From JAOPZW01 sp036379935 (lineage in GTDB: Bacteria > Actinomycetota > Thermoleophilia > Solirubrobacterales > Solirubrobacteraceae): 64,000 bases of DNA. Below, in pieces: positions 33,571 through 41,996 of this stretch. The notes under the pieces are model-generated. The model was not told the DNA's origin and did not search any database. It saw only the letters and a program-made list of their open reading frames with translations. The position numbers were made by a program, and so were the translations under genes. Positions within the stretch are counted from its first letter, which is position 1, and each line of letters opens with the position of its first letter. The DNA is taken from the NCBI GenBank assembly GCA_036379935.1, contig DASVFT010000166.1, positions 1 through 64,000 on the forward strand, written 5' to 3'.

Positions 33571-33854
33571 CGCCGTTGATCAGCGACGAGCTCTGAGACG
33601 GGCTTGGCCGCGGCGATCCGCTCATGCCGCCCGCGGCGCCGGCGGGGCCCCGTCGGCTCGCGCACCAGGCCGCGCGAGCGCAGATCGGCGAGCGCGTCGC
33701 GGTCGCCGACGGGCACCAGGCGCGCCACGTGCCGACCGCGCATCGTCACGACGATCTCGGCCCCGTTCTGGACCTGCTGGACGTAGCGGCTGAGGTGATC
33801 GTGAAGCTCCCGGACCCCGACCTCGGTCTTGAGGCGATCTGAATGTAGCGTCAT
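33567..33854 (-). CDS. Phd/YefM-family antitoxin
   Basis: 95 residues. EVGVRELHDHLSRYVQQVQN and GAEIVVTMRGRHVARLVPV are typical of the Phd/YefM N-terminal DNA-binding fold. The Arg-rich C-terminal part (PTGPRRRRGRHERI) would wrap the PIN toxin. Precedes the toxin and overlaps it. The start codon sits inside a 9-bp inverted repeat, fitting autoregulation. Confidence 0.85.
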   Translation of the reverse strand: MTLHSDRLKTEVGVRELHDHLSRYVQQVQNGAEIVVTMRGRHVARLVPVGDRDALADLRSRGLVREPTGPRRRRGRHERIAAAKPVSELVADQRR

Positions 33855-33878
33855 GGAGGGTTATCGTACACGCTACAT
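33843..33878. promoter_or_regulatory. antitoxin operator: 9-bp inverted repeat around the start codon
   Basis: ATGTAGCGT (33843-33851) and ACGCTACAT (33870-33878) are exact reverse complements, 18 bases apart, flanking the antitoxin ATG and RBS. Confidence 0.55.
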
Positions 33879-33910
33879 CGGTCGGAGCAGCGCAGCTCGG
33901 CGCAGAACGC

Positions 33911-33938
33911 AGAGACCCCCGCGTCAGCAGGGGTCTCT
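33911..33938 (-). terminator. hairpin terminator after tRNA-Leu
   Basis: AGAGACCCC (33911-33919) pairs with GGGGTCTCT (33930-33938). It lies 5 bases beyond the tRNA 3' end on the minus strand. No strong T-run. Confidence 0.5.
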
Positions 33939-33942
33939 CGCA

Positions 33943-34028
<86 letters not shown>

Positions 34029-34111
34029 AGGTGGGATCGCCGGGGCCTCAGCGGCCGCCGGCGGGGGCCGAGTATAGCTCCGCTCCGGGGCGCGCTTCGG
34101 GCGCGCCGCGG

Positions 34112-35299
34112 TCACGCGGGCGCCGGCGCGGCGGCTCGCAGCGGACCGGTCGAAGTGGCGCGCACGAGCAGGTCGGCGAGCACGCCCCCGGCGCCGAGGG
34201 CCGCCATCGCGATGGCCGGCGAGGCCGCTTCGACCAGCGCGCCGGCCAGCGCGCTGCCGGCGGCGATGCCGACCGAGATGCCCGTCGCCGTCCAGGTGAA
34301 GGCCTCGGTCAGCGTGCCCGCGGGCGCGAGCTGGTCGAGCATGCCGTTGGCCGAGACGAAGGTCGGGGCGATGGTGGCGCCCGCGACGAGCAGGAGCAGC
34401 GCGAGCAGGACGGGGTCGCCGGACGTGCCCAGCACGGCGTGGGCGCCGCCCCAGCCCACCAGCGTGACGGCCAGGCGACGGCGCGCATCGGCGGCGGCGC
34501 CGAGCTGGCCGACGGCGAAGCCCGCGGCCATCGAGCCGACGCCCCAGACGCCCAGGAGCACGCCGGTCAGGTCGCGATGGCCGGTGCCGTCGAGCGCGGC
34601 CGGCACGACGACCTCGACGGCCCCGACCGAGAGCCCGCAGAGCACGAACACCGCGATCAGGACGCGCACGCCAGGACCGCGCAGGGCGCCGGTCAGGTCG
34701 CGCTCGCGGCCGATGTCGGGGCGCCAGCCGCGCGAGACCGGATGCGCGGAGAACAGGAGGTCGCCGACGAGCAGGAAGCCCGCGCAGGCGACCATCGCTG
34801 CCGCGGACGACCACGAGCCGATGCCGGCGACGATGGCCAGCGGGCCGCAGATGTAGACGATCTCGAGCAGCGCGCCCTCCAGCGAGTAGGCGGCGTGGCG
34901 CGCGTCGGCGCTGTCGAGCAGGACGGGCCAGAGCGCGCGCATGCACGCGCCCACCGGTGGTTGGGATGCGCCGGCGGCGGCCGCGGCCGCCAGGATCGCG
35001 CCCAGCGGCGCGCCGTCGGGCAGGATCGCGAGCAGGAGGATCGCGGCGGCCGCGCACGGCGCGCCGACGCGCAGCACGAGCGTCTGACCGCGCCGGTCCA
35101 CCACCCGCGCGAGCGCGGGGTTCGACAGCCCGAGCGCGATCGCGTAGGCACCGGACGCCAGGCCGCCCTTGGCGTAGGAGCCGGTGATCTGCTGCGTGTG
35201 CAGCACGAGCAGCAGTCCGAGCGCGCCCATCGGCAGTCGCGCCACGCACGAGGCGACGAAGAGCGACAGGACCCGGGGCGTGCGCAGGACGGCGCGCAT
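34112..35299 (-). CDS. MFS transporter
   Basis: 395 residues, about 12 spans in two halves, with the loop 2-3 signature degenerate (ALARVVDRRGQTLVLR). Resembles drug/metabolite exporters of the major facilitator family. No regulator adjacent, so the substrate is open. Follows the MGMT gene on the same strand 66 bp downstream. Confidence 0.82.
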   Translation of the reverse strand: MRAVLRTPRVLSLFVASCVARLPMGALGLLLVLHTQQITGSYAKGGLASGAYAIALGLSNPALARVVDRRGQTLVLRVGAPCAAAAILLLAILPDGAPLGAILAAAAAAGASQPPVGACMRALWPVLLDSADARHAAYSLEGALLEIVYICGPLAIVAGIGSWSSAAAMVACAGFLLVGDLLFSAHPVSRGWRPDIGRERDLTGALRGPGVRVLIAVFVLCGLSVGAVEVVVPAALDGTGHRDLTGVLLGVWGVGSMAAGFAVGQLGAAADARRRLAVTLVGWGGAHAVLGTSGDPVLLALLLLVAGATIAPTFVSANGMLDQLAPAGTLTEAFTWTATGISVGIAAGSALAGALVEAASPAIAMAALGAGGVLADLLVRATSTGPLRAAAPAPA

Positions 35300-35365
35300 G
35301 CCGACAGGATGCCGGTCCCCGCGCGCGGGCGCGAGACGGTTTGGCCGTGGCCGGATCGACGATGC

Positions 35366-35830
35366 TCAGAGCAGCGACAGGGCGCCGGCCTCGAGCGCGA
35401 GCAGCGCGCGCTTGGACGCGAGCCCGCCGGCGTAGCCGGTGAGCGACCCGTCGCTGCCGATGACGCGGTGGCACGGGCACACGATCGCGAGCGGGTTGCG
35501 GGCGTTCGCGAGGCCGACGGCGCGGGCCTTGCCGGGGTGACCGATGCGCGCGGCGATGTCGGCGTAGCTGGCGGTCTCGCCGTACGGGATGCGCAGGAGC
35601 TCGGCCCAGACGAGCTGCTCGAAGGCGGTGCCGTGTGCCCGCATGGGGAGGTCGAAGGCGGTGCGCTGCCCGGCGAAGTACTCGCCGAGCTGGGCCGCGG
35701 CCGCGGCGAAGCGGGGGTCGTCGGAGACGTCGCCGGCGCCGAAGTCCACGCGCGTGAGGGCGCCGTCGTCGGCGACGGTCAGGCGCAGGGGGCCGATGGG
35801 GGAGGGGATCGTCGTGTGCATGTCCTTCAT
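35366..35830 (-). CDS. ogt: methylated-DNA--protein-cysteine methyltransferase
   Basis: About 154 residues. The active-site PCHRVIGSDGSLTGYAGGL with nucleophile Cys is unmistakable; RIPYGETASYADIAARIGHP is the DNA-binding helix-turn-helix. Repairs O6-alkylguanine by irreversible methyl transfer to Cys. No Ada-type sensor domain. Start 35830 chosen; ATG 35821 is also possible. Divergent from lexA. Confidence 0.92.
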   Translation of the reverse strand: MKDMHTTIPSPIGPLRLTVADDGALTRVDFGAGDVSDDPRFAAAAAQLGEYFAGQRTAFDLPMRAHGTAFEQLVWAELLRIPYGETASYADIAARIGHPGKARAVGLANARNPLAIVCPCHRVIGSDGSLTGYAGGLASKRALLALEAGALSLL

Positions 35831-35894
35831 GACGCCGGCCCGCGCCGTGTCGTGAGATGGGGTTGCGTTCCGTCCAGGAACCGCGCTACCGTGT

Positions 35895-35908
35895 CGAACA
35901 CGTGTTCG
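35895..35908. promoter_or_regulatory. LexA (SOS) box upstream of lexA
   Basis: CGAACACGTGTTCG, a perfect palindrome matching the actinobacterial consensus CGAAC-N4-GTTCG, 37 bases before the lexA start. It could also affect the divergent ogt gene. Confidence 0.9.
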
Positions 35909-35945
35909 CTTCATCGCTGAGACCGAACCGCCGAGGAGCCCTCAC

Positions 35946-36590
35946 ATGGATCTGACCAAGCGCCAGCAGGAGATCTTCGACTACATCAAGCGCTACTCGG
36001 CGAAGTATGGCTATCCGCCGACCGTGCGCGACATCGGGAAGGCCGTGGGGCTCGCGTCCTCGTCGACGGTCCACGCCCACCTGGCCAACCTCGAGAAGCT
36101 CGGGCTGCTGCGCCGCGATCCGTCCAAGCCGCGCGCGATCGAGCTGCTCGACCGCGTCCGCGAGGACGTCGGCAGCGCCGTCGGCAGCGCGGTGGAGAGC
36201 GCCCTCGGCGTACTGCGCCCCGGGCTGCCGCTCGTCGGTCAGGTCGCGGCGGGCTCGCCGATCCTGGCCGAGGAGAACATCGAGGAGTACGTCCAGGTCC
36301 CGCCGATCGCAGGCGGCGACGACGGCGAGTTCATCCTGCGCGTCCGCGGCGAGTCGATGAAGAACGCCGGCATCCTCGGCGGCGACTTCGTCGTCGTGCG
36401 CCCGCAGGAGACCGCCACCGACGGCGAGATCATCGTCGCCCTGGTGGGCGAGGAGGCAACCGTCAAGCGCTTCTACCGCGAGTCCGACCACGTCCGCCTG
36501 CAGCCGGAGAACGAGACCATGGAGCCCATCCGCTCCAAGGAGGTCCGCATCCTCGGCCGGGTGGTGGGCGTATTCAGGAGCGTCACATGA
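35946..36590 (+). CDS. lexA: LexA repressor, SOS master regulator
   Basis: 214 residues. Winged helix at about 1-65 (GYPPTVRDIGKAVGLASSST), then a linker with GSAVGSAVESA repeats and an S24 peptidase domain. The self-cleavage bond is Ala102-Gly103 (VAAGSPI); catalytic Ser137 (RGESMKN) and Lys174 (ATVKRF) are present. Represses damage genes until RecA filaments trigger cleavage. Autoregulated by the box at 35895. Two more identical-type boxes at 45.6 and 48.9 kb put imuB and dnaE2 under it. The stop overlaps the next gene as ATGA. Confidence 0.97.
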   Translation: MDLTKRQQEIFDYIKRYSAKYGYPPTVRDIGKAVGLASSSTVHAHLANLEKLGLLRRDPSKPRAIELLDRVREDVGSAVGSAVESALGVLRPGLPLVGQVAAGSPILAEENIEEYVQVPPIAGGDDGEFILRVRGESMKNAGILGGDFVVVRPQETATDGEIIVALVGEEATVKRFYRESDHVRLQPENETMEPIRSKEVRILGRVVGVFRSVT

Positions 36591-36880
36591 CCGCCGCACT
36601 CTCTCCGGGGCGTTTCGCCGCCCCTGACGCCACCCGCCTTGGCCGGTCCGTGCTCTCGCACTGTCCCGGCCCGGCGGTCGGCGTCAGGGACGACGATCCG
36701 CGCCGGAGACAGCACGGTGGAGTGCTCTTGGACGACGTGATCTTGGGGGCCTGGGCGGATCTGGCGGCCCATCACACCGTCAGCTGCCCGGTGTGCGCGG
36801 GATCGATGGCGCCGCGCTACGGCTCCGGCGCGCGGCCGGTCGGCGGTCGCTGCCGGCGCTGCGGCTCGACGCTGGGCTGA
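36587..36880 (+). CDS. small zinc-ribbon protein coupled to lexA
   Basis: 97 residues; ATG overlaps the lexA stop (ATGA). The C-terminus holds two Cys pairs in zinc-ribbon spacing (SCPVCAGSMAPRY then CRRCGSTLG); the N-terminus is unremarkable. Not recognised. Coupling makes it part of the LexA-controlled transcript. Confidence 0.6.
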   Translation: MTAALSPGRFAAPDATRLGRSVLSHCPGPAVGVRDDDPRRRQHGGVLLDDVILGAWADLAAHHTVSCPVCAGSMAPRYGSGARPVGGRCRRCGSTLG

Positions 36881-36892
36881 GCCGGGCCATTC

Positions 36893-37177
36893 CTACGACC
36901 TGGGGGCGGAAGCTGAGCGAGCGTCCTGAATGGTTACGACAACGACTCGGTCTTCTGACTCAAGGAACACGTAGACAAGCAACAGCCACCGCCACGGCCC
37001 GAGCACGAAGCGTAAGCCTTCCCACCTTCCGCCGAGCGCGGGTCCCATGAGCGGGAACCGCTGCAAGCCGCGCAGGGACCTCGCCACACGCGCGCGCGAA
37101 TTGGCGGGCAGGGTGTGCGTGCGAATGAGCTCATCGAGATCCTCGATCGCGGCCGCGGCGAGCTCGACCGACGGCAC
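36893..37177 (-). CDS. RelE/ParE-type toxin
   Basis: 94 residues from GTG 37177, 2 bases after the antitoxin stop. The sequence AAAAIEDLDELIRTH, GPALGGRWEGLRFVLG and LLLVYVFLESEDRVVVVTI follows the ParE/RelE core with basic residues for RNA or gyrase targeting. Second gene of a toxin-antitoxin pair, overlapped by nothing. Confidence 0.8.
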   Translation of the reverse strand: MPSVELAAAAIEDLDELIRTHTLPANSRARVARSLRGLQRFPLMGPALGGRWEGLRFVLGPWRWLLLVYVFLESEDRVVVVTIQDARSASAPRS

Positions 37178-37179
37178 GG

Positions 37180-37425
37180 CTACAGCTCGTCGAGCGACAC
37201 CGTCTCGCCGCGGGTGGCCTGCTGAAGGCCGAGTTGTGCACGTTCGTAGGCACCCGGGATGCTGTCGAGGAGCTCAACGATGTTGCGTGCGTCGGGGTCC
37301 GCATCGTCGAGCGCGCTCGAGAGAAGCGAGCGGGCGATGGTGCCGGGCTGGACATGCATCCGATCGGCCAGCCGCGAGAGCTTCTCCGCCCGATCGTCAT
37401 CCAGCGTGATGTTCAGCCGCTCCAT
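37180..37425 (-). CDS. ribbon-helix-helix antitoxin
   Basis: 81 residues. MERLNITLDDDRAEKLSRLA is a ribbon-helix-helix N-terminus that binds DNA as a dimer. The acidic C-terminal tail (VELLDSIPGAYERAQLG) would neutralise the toxin. Precedes the toxin. A 7-bp inverted repeat operator lies just upstream. Confidence 0.83.
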   Translation of the reverse strand: MERLNITLDDDRAEKLSRLADRMHVQPGTIARSLLSSALDDADPDARNIVELLDSIPGAYERAQLGLQQATRGETVSLDEL

Positions 37426-37436
37426 CTGAGGCCAGT

Positions 37437-37463
37437 CTACACGGAACGACACGGCTCGTGTAG
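37437..37463. promoter_or_regulatory. antitoxin operator: CTACACG...CGTGTAG
   Basis: Perfect 7-bp arms at 37437-37443 and 37457-37463, immediately upstream of the ribbon-helix-helix gene, with a TAGACT -10-like box overlapping the proximal arm. Confidence 0.5.
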
Positions 37464-37551
37464 GGCCCATGCCGACAGGGTCGGTACTGCGACGACTTAC
37501 GGCGGCCACGTTCCGCGGCACCAGCCCCGGGCTTGTGCTCCCATACTGACC

Positions 37552-38991
37552 GTGGCGGGAGTCTCGACAGCCCAACGCCGGCGCCTCTCCGAGGCGGAGA
37601 CGGCGCGGGTGCTCGACGAGCTGCGCGACCTTCTTGGCGCTGACCGCGTCCTGACCGGGCGCGACGTGCGCGAGCAGCACGGGGTCGACGAGTCGTTTCA
37701 CCCAGCTGCCGCCCCCGACGCCGTCGTCTATCCGACGAGCACCGACGAGGCCGCGGCGATCGTCGCCGTCTGCGCGCGCCACCGGGCGCCACTCGTGCCG
37801 TTCGGCGCCGGCACGTCGCTCGAAGGGCATGTCGCCGCGCTGCGCGGTGGCGTCAGCGTCGACATGCGCGAGATGAACCGGATCCTGCGCCTGTCGGTCG
37901 AGGACCTCGACGTCACCGTGCAGGCCGGCGTGACGCGCACCCAGCTCGACGCCGCACTGCGCCCCGAGGGAGTCTTCTTCCCGGTCGATCCCGGCGCCGA
38001 CGCGACGCTCGGCGGCATGGTCTCGACCGGCGCCTCCGGCACCACGACCGTGCGCTACGGCGCCATGCGCGAGAACGTCCTCTCGCTCGTGGTGGTGACC
38101 GCGGACGGCGACGTGGTCCGCACGCGCTCCCGGGCGCGCAAGTCGTCGGCCGGCTACGACCTCACGCGCCTGTTCATCGGCGCGGAGGGGACGCTCGGAC
38201 TCGTCTGCGAGGTCACGCTCCGTGTGCATCCGACGCCCGAGGCGATGTCCGCGGCCGTGTGCGGCTTTCCCAGGCTGCGCGACGCGGTCGATTGCGTGGT
38301 CGCGGTCTCCCAGCACGGGATCCCCGTGGCGCGCATCGAGCTCCTCGACGAGATGCTCATCGAGGCCATCAACCGCCACGACGACCTCGACCACCCGATC
38401 GCCCCGACGCTCTTCCTGGAGTTCCACGGAACGCCCGACGAGGTGCGGGCGCAGGCGGCCGAGACCGAACAGCTCGCCTCCGAGCACGGGGGCGAGGGCT
38501 TCCGCTGGGCCACCGACGAGAGCGAGCGCCGGCGGATGTGGGAGGCGCGCCACCGCGGCTACGCGGCGACCCAGGCGCTGCGCCCCGGATCGGCGGCGTT
38601 GGCGACCGACGCCTGCGTGCCGGTCTCCGGGCTCGTTGACACCATCCTCCAGACGCGCGCGGACCTCGACGAGCACGGCCTGACCGGCGCGATCCTCGGC
38701 CACGTGGGCGACGGCAACTTCCACGTGACCCTGCTGGTCGACGCCGACGACCCCGCCGACGTCGAGCGCGCGATGGCCTTCCACGATCGGCTCGTGCGCC
38801 GCGCCCTCGATCACGGCGGCACCTGCACCGGCGAGCACGGCGTCGGCTACGGCAAGGGCGCCTACCTGGAGCTCGAGCACGGCGAGGCCGCGGTGCGCAT
38901 GATGCGCGCCATCAAGCACGCGCTCGACCCGCACGACATCTTCAATCCGGGCAAGGTAGCCGCTGCGGCGCCGCTTCCGGGCGACGAGTAG
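37552..38991 (+). CDS. FAD-linked oxidase (D-lactate/glycolate dehydrogenase type)
   Basis: 479 residues from GTG 37552. FAD-binding-4 domain (about 45-225: PLVPFGAGTSLEGHVAAL, GADATLGGMVSTGASGTTTV) and a C-terminal oxidase domain with CTGEHGVGYGKGAYLELEHG and IFNPGKVA. Family members oxidise D-lactate, glycolate or other 2-hydroxyacids to 2-oxoacids at the membrane. No glcE/glcF partners are visible, fitting a single-subunit D-lactate dehydrogenase. CATACT lies just before the GTG, suggesting a leaderless promoter. Confidence 0.87.
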   Translation: MAGVSTAQRRRLSEAETARVLDELRDLLGADRVLTGRDVREQHGVDESFHPAAAPDAVVYPTSTDEAAAIVAVCARHRAPLVPFGAGTSLEGHVAALRGGVSVDMREMNRILRLSVEDLDVTVQAGVTRTQLDAALRPEGVFFPVDPGADATLGGMVSTGASGTTTVRYGAMRENVLSLVVVTADGDVVRTRSRARKSSAGYDLTRLFIGAEGTLGLVCEVTLRVHPTPEAMSAAVCGFPRLRDAVDCVVAVSQHGIPVARIELLDEMLIEAINRHDDLDHPIAPTLFLEFHGTPDEVRAQAAETEQLASEHGGEGFRWATDESERRRMWEARHRGYAATQALRPGSAALATDACVPVSGLVDTILQTRADLDEHGLTGAILGHVGDGNFHVTLLVDADDPADVERAMAFHDRLVRRALDHGGTCTGEHGVGYGKGAYLELEHGEAAVRMMRAIKHALDPHDIFNPGKVAAAAPLPGDE

Positions 38992-39047
38992 CCGGCCCAC
39001 CCCCGGGGGCAGGGGATCGTGGCACGGCGCGGGGGTACGCCAGGCGT

Positions 39048-39404
39048 GTGTCGGCGCGAGACCGGATAGCCCACAGGGCCGAGCGCCTCGAGCTTCTGCT
39101 CGGCGGGCGGGCGCCCAGAGTGGTTCGTTGGCTGCCGGTCATCGGCGTCGCGCTGGGGATCGCGGTTGGCGCCGTCGTGTGGCTCGTCGTCGGTGCGGAC
39201 GTCCTCTTCCTCCGCGAGGCGGTGCTGGCGCTCGGCGGCGTCCTCGGTCTGGTCGCGGGCCTGATGGAGCGAACGCGCGTCGGCCGCATGCTCTTGGCCG
39301 ACCCGAACGTCGAGGTCCCTCCCGACCTACCCGCCGAGTTTCACCACGTGGTGCGGGGCTTCGACCATCGCGAGGACGCGATGGCACGGCGCGACCGCTT
39401 CTAG
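39048..39404 (+). CDS. small membrane protein of unknown function
   Basis: 118 residues from GTG. Basic N-terminus, two spans (WLPVIGVALGIAVGAVVWLVV and AVLALGGVLGLVAGLM) and a polar C-terminus (EFHHVVRGFDHREDAM). No family recognised. Ends just before rnpB. Confidence 0.5.
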   Translation: MSARDRIAHRAERLELLLGGRAPRVVRWLPVIGVALGIAVGAVVWLVVGADVLFLREAVLALGGVLGLVAGLMERTRVGRMLLADPNVEVPPDLPAEFHHVVRGFDHREDAMARRDRF

Positions 39405-39433
39405 CCGGCGGTCCGGTCGCGCGCTACCCTGGA

Positions 39434-39768
39434 TCGTGCAGGCTAGGCAGCCGCGGCGGGACAGACAGCCCGTCGAGGAAAGTCCGGACACCGCAGGGCA
39501 GGGTGGTCGGTGACACCGACCCGGGGAAACCCGCGGGAAAGTGCCACAGAAACACACCGCCGATGGCGGAGCCTCTCGAGAGCTCCGCACAGGCAAGGTT
39601 GAAATGGTGCGGTAAGAGCGCACCAGCGTCGCGGCGACGCGGCGGCTGGGCAAACCCCACCCGGTGCAAGGCCAAGCAGGACCGCTTGCAGGTGACCCGC
39701 CAAGGTCCAGGTCGGCCGCAGAGAGAGATGGCTGCCCACGACAGAATCCGGCTTATCGGCCTGATACG
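39434..39768 (+). ncRNA. rnpB: RNase P RNA (type A)
   Basis: Universal catalytic-core segments appear in order: GAGGAAAGTCCGGAC, CCACAGAAACA, GGTAAGAGCGCACC, GGCAAACCCC and ACAGAATCCGGCTTAT. The ends can pair as P1 (CGTGCAGGC with GCCTGATACG). It cleaves tRNA precursors with RnpA. A TACCCT box about 6 bases upstream is a possible -10. Exact ends are approximate by several bases. Confidence 0.95.
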
Positions 39769-39770
39769 GA

Positions 39771-39795
39771 AAAGCCCCGCTCCGGCGGGGTTTTT
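39771..39795 (+). terminator. intrinsic terminator of rnpB
   Basis: CCCCGC-TCCG-GCGGGG hairpin (39775-39790) with AAA before it and TTTTT after it. The clearest rho-independent terminator in the window. Confidence 0.9.
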
Positions 39796-39853
39796 CTATG
39801 CCTTGGCAAGCGGATGATTCGTGACGCACCCATGACGTGCGAGCGACAGCCGT

Positions 39854-40537
39854 TCAGACCGCCGCGTGCGCGAGCGCCGAGGGGCTGTGGCGGCTGACGA
39901 TCGCGGGGGCCTCGTGGACGAGATCGTCGTCCTCGAGGGCTTCGACCATGAACATGGCGAAGTCCACGCGGCGCGTGATGTTGCTTTCGAGCACGGGGTC
40001 GCCCACGTGGCGGCTCCACACAGGCAGACCCTGGCTGTCGCCCTCCTCGAGGTCGCTGCCGCGCACGACGGTCCAGCGGGTGTCACTGGCGAAGATGCGC
40101 CGGCACGCCTCCACCTGATCGTCGAGGTCGGCGAAGCGGGCGAGGCGTGCCAGAGGCCCGCCGACCTTGACGAGCGCCTTGATGCGCCACGAATAGACGT
40201 CCTGGCCATCGCGGGTGATGTGCCACCCGCACGAGAAGACGAGGCGGGCTCCCGGCCCGGCGTAGTCGAGGACCGCCTGGGCCGTTCCCGTGGAGTACCC
40301 ATGCACTCCCCGCGGGACGAGCACGACGAGCACGCCGCCGCAGCCCGCCACCGCCCGGCGGATGACCTCGCGGTCGTCGGTCGCGCCGGGAACGATGCTG
40401 ATCCGTCCGTCGAAGTCGGCGAGCTTGCCCACGCTCTGCTCGCGGCACACGGCGACCACCTCGTGTCCGCGGTCCAGCGCGTGCTGGACCATGTACCTCC
40501 CGAGCTTCCCGGACGCACCGACGATGCAGATCCTCAT
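39854..40537 (-). CDS. NAD(P)-binding short-chain/NmrA-like protein
   Basis: 227 residues. An N-terminal Rossmann fold (MRICIVGASGKLGRYMVQHA, GxxGxxG) and AVCREQSVGKLADF are typical of atypical short-chain (NmrA/NAD-dependent epimerase) proteins. YSWRIKALVK may hold the Tyr/Lys pair. RBS GGAAGAGG. The substrate is unknown. ATGA overlap with the upstream 231-residue gene. Confidence 0.8.
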   Translation of the reverse strand: MRICIVGASGKLGRYMVQHALDRGHEVVAVCREQSVGKLADFDGRISIVPGATDDREVIRRAVAGCGGVLVVLVPRGVHGYSTGTAQAVLDYAGPGARLVFSCGWHITRDGQDVYSWRIKALVKVGGPLARLARFADLDDQVEACRRIFASDTRWTVVRGSDLEEGDSQGLPVWSRHVGDPVLESNITRRVDFAMFMVEALEDDDLVHEAPAIVSRHSPSALAHAAV

Positions 40538-41229
40538 GCGACCTCTTCCCATCCTCGATTCGTCCCCGCGGGCTCGACGACGCTGGAGGATCTGCCCCCC
40601 ACCGGTTTCGCCGCCGATCCTGGCACGGGGCCGACGCGCGCTCCGGCATCGTGGCTGCGGCGAGCGGCTTCGAGACCCGCGTGCCAGCCCGGGGCGCGAC
40701 CGTGCGCCGGCGGCAAGACGAGGTCTGTGGAGAGACCCGCGGTCGCAATGAGCCACGCGATCACCGAGTTGGAGTTCCACATGTCGCCTGCGTGCAGCTC
40801 GTCGCGTCCCCACACGGGCGTCGGCACGACGGTGATCACGTCGAGCAGCCGGCGCGCAACGTGCGGATCGCTGCTCAGCCGCCGTGGGGTGCCCACAGCC
40901 TCGCGGAGATCGGGAATCGACCCGCCACGCCAGCAGCGGACCTCGTAGCGAAACAGGCGCCACCAGCCAATGGAGCGGCTGCCGACGGGGCCCGTGGCGA
41001 CGACGCCTCGACTCGCCTCGTCGTCGTCCGGGGACGGCGCGACCTCGACGGTATAGCGCTCGCCGGCGAGCTCAATGACGAGCGCCGCGTGATAGAGGTC
41101 GCATCGTGGCCGACGCTGGCGCGCGGCTTCGATGGCCTCGAACACGCGGCCGTTGAAGCGGACGGAGTGACCGCCCGCGCCGAGCGGGATCCAATACAGA
41201 TCCACGGCTGCTGTGCGCGACGTCTGCAT
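40534..41229 (-). CDS. conserved-looking protein of unknown function
   Basis: About 231 residues from ATG 41229; an in-frame ATG at 41286 is possible. DLYWIPLGAGGHSVRFNG and RPRCDLYHAALVIELAGERY, with many His/Trp residues (DMWNSNSVIAWLIATAG), look like a structured enzyme domain. I do not recognise it. Its stop overlaps the NAD(P)-binding gene, so they may act together. Confidence 0.65.
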   Translation of the reverse strand: MQTSRTAAVDLYWIPLGAGGHSVRFNGRVFEAIEAARQRRPRCDLYHAALVIELAGERYTVEVAPSPDDDEASRGVVATGPVGSRSIGWWRLFRYEVRCWRGGSIPDLREAVGTPRRLSSDPHVARRLLDVITVVPTPVWGRDELHAGDMWNSNSVIAWLIATAGLSTDLVLPPAHGRAPGWHAGLEAARRSHDAGARVGPVPGSAAKPVGGRSSSVVEPAGTNRGWEEVA

Positions 41230-41310
41230 GGTCGTGGCCGGAGGCTCGCCGCCAGAGCGTCGCCCGCCATCCGCAGTTGCACGCACGGCGAGTGCGGATT
41301 GCCCGCAGCC

Positions 41311-41967
41311 TCAGCCCGCGCGCGCCACGCCGCGCTGTGACGGCCCCACGTGCTCGCGCAGCCAGCGCACCAGCGGGGTCGCCGACTCGAGCTCCTCGCG
41401 CACGCGCTTGCCGGCTCCAGGGCGGTGCAGCCACGGGCCGAGCGGGTGGCGACGGTGGACGGTGAGGCTGCGGCGCCGCAGCAGGTCCGCGCGTGGGTGG
41501 TCCGCCGGATAGCCGCGCGGGACGCGCGCCAGCGCGGGCGCGCCGAGCTCGAAGCCTGCGGCCTGCGCGCGTCCCAGCGCCCGTGCCAGCGGGGCCGCGG
41601 TGCGCCCGGCGTCGATCGCGCGTCGCAGGCGGTCGACCTGGTCGGCCGCGGGGGCGTGGATCCCGGCGGCGACGAGGAAGCCGTCGAGCGAGAGCTCGAC
41701 GTAGTAGCCGCCCGCGCCCTCGTGCCCGATGGCGAGACCGAGCTGCTCCTTGATTGGCGGACGCGCGTGGAAGCGGGTGTCGTTCCACGGGCGGAACAGG
41801 TGCGGGCGCCCGAGGTCGGCGAGGTCGGCGGCCAGCGCGCGGGCCGGCGCCACCAGGTGCTCGTCGTAGCGCGCGCGGTTCGCCTTGAACCAGTCGCGGT
41901 CGTTGTTGGCCTCGAGGTCTGAGAGGAACTCGAGCGCCTCGGGCGGGAAGCCACGGAAGGCCGGCAT
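41311..41967 (-). CDS. DUF2461 family protein
   Basis: 218 residues. FRGFPPEALEFLSDLEANND and RDWFKANRARYDEHLVAPA at the start, then FRPWNDTRFHARPPIKEQLG and GGYYVELSLDG, are the DUF2461/TIGR02453 pattern. Widespread, function unknown. Ends with an uncharged tail. Divergent from the luciferase-like gene across a 29-bp gap. Confidence 0.88.
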   Translation of the reverse strand: MPAFRGFPPEALEFLSDLEANNDRDWFKANRARYDEHLVAPARALAADLADLGRPHLFRPWNDTRFHARPPIKEQLGLAIGHEGAGGYYVELSLDGFLVAAGIHAPAADQVDRLRRAIDAGRTAAPLARALGRAQAAGFELGAPALARVPRGYPADHPRADLLRRRSLTVHRRHPLGPWLHRPGAGKRVREELESATPLVRWLREHVGPSQRGVARAG

Positions 41968-41996
41968 GGGCTGGATGATGACTAGGCTCCTGGACC

